Source: Bacteroidales bacterium UBA4284 (GTDB lineage Bacteria; Bacteroidota; Bacteroidia; Bacteroidales; UBA932). Taken from it: DNA of 7,288 nt. The translations under genes and the position numbers were made by a program. Under the pieces are notes generated by a model. The model had not been told where the DNA came from and ran no database searches. It saw only the letters and a program-made list of their open reading frames with translations. Shown here piece by piece: positions 6,639 to 7,288 of this stretch (positions are counted from its first letter, which is position 1; the number at the start of each line of letters is the position of its first letter). The stretch lies in the NCBI GenBank assembly GCA_002395925.1, contig DGVM01000209.1, positions 1-7,288 on the forward strand. Reading direction: 5' to 3'.

Positions 6639-7288
6639 TTACTCTGTAGGGATATCCTTGTTTACGTTCTTGCTGCCGCTGACTGCGTAGAAGATGAGGT
6701 ATGCCAGGCAGGCGATAAGCACCCAGTAGCTCTGAAGCGAACCGACGGCGTCGGCCAGCAGGTTCTGGACGAAAGGAATGATGCCGCCGCCGCAGACGAG
6801 GGTCATGAAGATACCGGATGCGGCTGCAGTGTATTTGCCGAGGCCCTCGGCGGAGAGGTTGAATATGGAACCCCACATGACGGAAGTGCAGAGACCGCAG
6901 AGTGCGAGGAACACGAGGCTCACGGGAACTTTGCCGATGACTGCGCCCTGAGGCAGGAACATGGCGATGAGAATGAACGCGATGGCTGCCGACGATGTGT
7001 AGAGAAGCATATTCTTGCTCGAGACTTTGGCTCCGACGGATGCACCGACGAGACGTCCTACGAGCATGCAGAGCCAGTAGGCGCTGATGAGGGTACCGGT
7101 GAGGGCGGGACCAACGGACTCGAGTCCGGAGAAGTAAACGTTCGCGGTATTGGGGATACCTACCTCGATGCCGACATAGAAGAAGATGGCGATGGCGCCG
7201 AGAACGAAGTGACGGAAGCTCAGAGGGCTGTAAGGATCCTTGACAGCCTTGCCTGCCTTGCGGGCGGCCTTCTCCTCGGGAGTCTCCA
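6639..7288 (-). CDS. MFS sugar transporter, GluP/FucP (FHS) family, C-terminal half (5' end outside window)
   Basis: Inner-membrane sugar:proton symporter. The 215 visible residues start in the central cytoplasmic loop (EKAARKAGKAVKDPYSPLSF) and cover TM7-12: FVLGAIAIFFYVGIEVGIP, ALTGTLISAYWLCMLVGRLV, MLLYTSSAAIAFILIAMFLP, VSLVFLALCGLCTSVMWGSI, SGIFMTLVCGGGIIPFVQNL and YWVLIACLAYLIFYAVSG. The FFYVGIEVG motif in TM7 and the MWGSIFNLSAEGLGKYTA stretch are hallmarks of the fucose/glucose/galactose permease group. The frame enters from the right edge, with the first full codon at 7286, and an internal Met at 7067 is not the start. The N-terminal six helices are outside the window. The kinase gene follows after 19 bp, so uptake and phosphorylation of one hexose are likely coupled; glucose or galactose is most likely, but the substrate cannot be read from this half. 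Confidence 0.93.
   Translation of the reverse strand, partial: ETPEEKAARKAGKAVKDPYSPLSFRHFVLGAIAIFFYVGIEVGIPNTANVYFSGLESVGPALTGTLISAYWLCMLVGRLVGASVGAKVSSKNMLLYTSSAAIAFILIAMFLPQGAVIGKVPVSLVFLALCGLCTSVMWGSIFNLSAEGLGKYTAAASGIFMTLVCGGGIIPFVQNLLADAVGSLQSYWVLIACLAYLIFYAVSGSKNVNKDIPTE

Overview
The window looks like a chromosomal housekeeping segment of a member of the Bacteroidota, probably Bacteroidales and fairly GC-rich. The pointers are: no Shine-Dalgarno sequence in front of any of the seven visible starts; TAnnTTTG-type -7 promoter boxes in the dnaX divergent spacer; an AtpD with a long extra segment; a GluP/FucP-type sugar transporter next to a ROK glucokinase; and a secreted protein whose signal peptide ends in AQ. 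Genus cannot be decided from the sequence alone.

Layout. A minus-strand operon, read right to left from about 3484, runs dnaX (clamp loader gamma/tau, 3477-1657), lptB (LPS export ATPase, 1660-872) and atpD (F1 beta subunit, from 868 and running off the left edge). dnaX and lptB overlap by 4 nt, and lptB and atpD are 3 nt apart. Diverging from dnaX across a 43-bp spacer is a plus-strand pair of unrecognised genes: a secreted 227-aa protein (3521-4204) and a 90-aa cytosolic protein (4204-4476), joined by a TAATG overlap. A perfect-stem terminator at 4484-4530 closes this pair.

The right part is a second minus-strand operon: the C-terminal half of an MFS sugar transporter (7288-6639, cut by the right edge), a ROK-family glucokinase (6619-5660), and an FKBP-type peptidyl-prolyl isomerase lipoprotein (5639-4848). 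Gaps are 19 and 20 bp, and a terminator lies at 4826-4789. Transporter plus kinase make a simple sugar uptake and phosphorylation unit; the isomerase is an envelope folding factor that seems to share the transcript.

The two operons converge on a 371-bp gene-free region (4477-4847). It holds the two terminators and, between them, a 238-bp imperfect palindrome (4545-4782) that no gene explains. This palindrome is the strongest unexplained structure here. Next come the compact divergent promoter, which implies leaderless or nearly leaderless messages, and the G-quadruplex-forming, Ala/Pro-coding linker of dnaX. I saw no CRISPR array, tRNA, rRNA, insertion sequence, phage gene or defence system. 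Most of the window is ordinary core genome.
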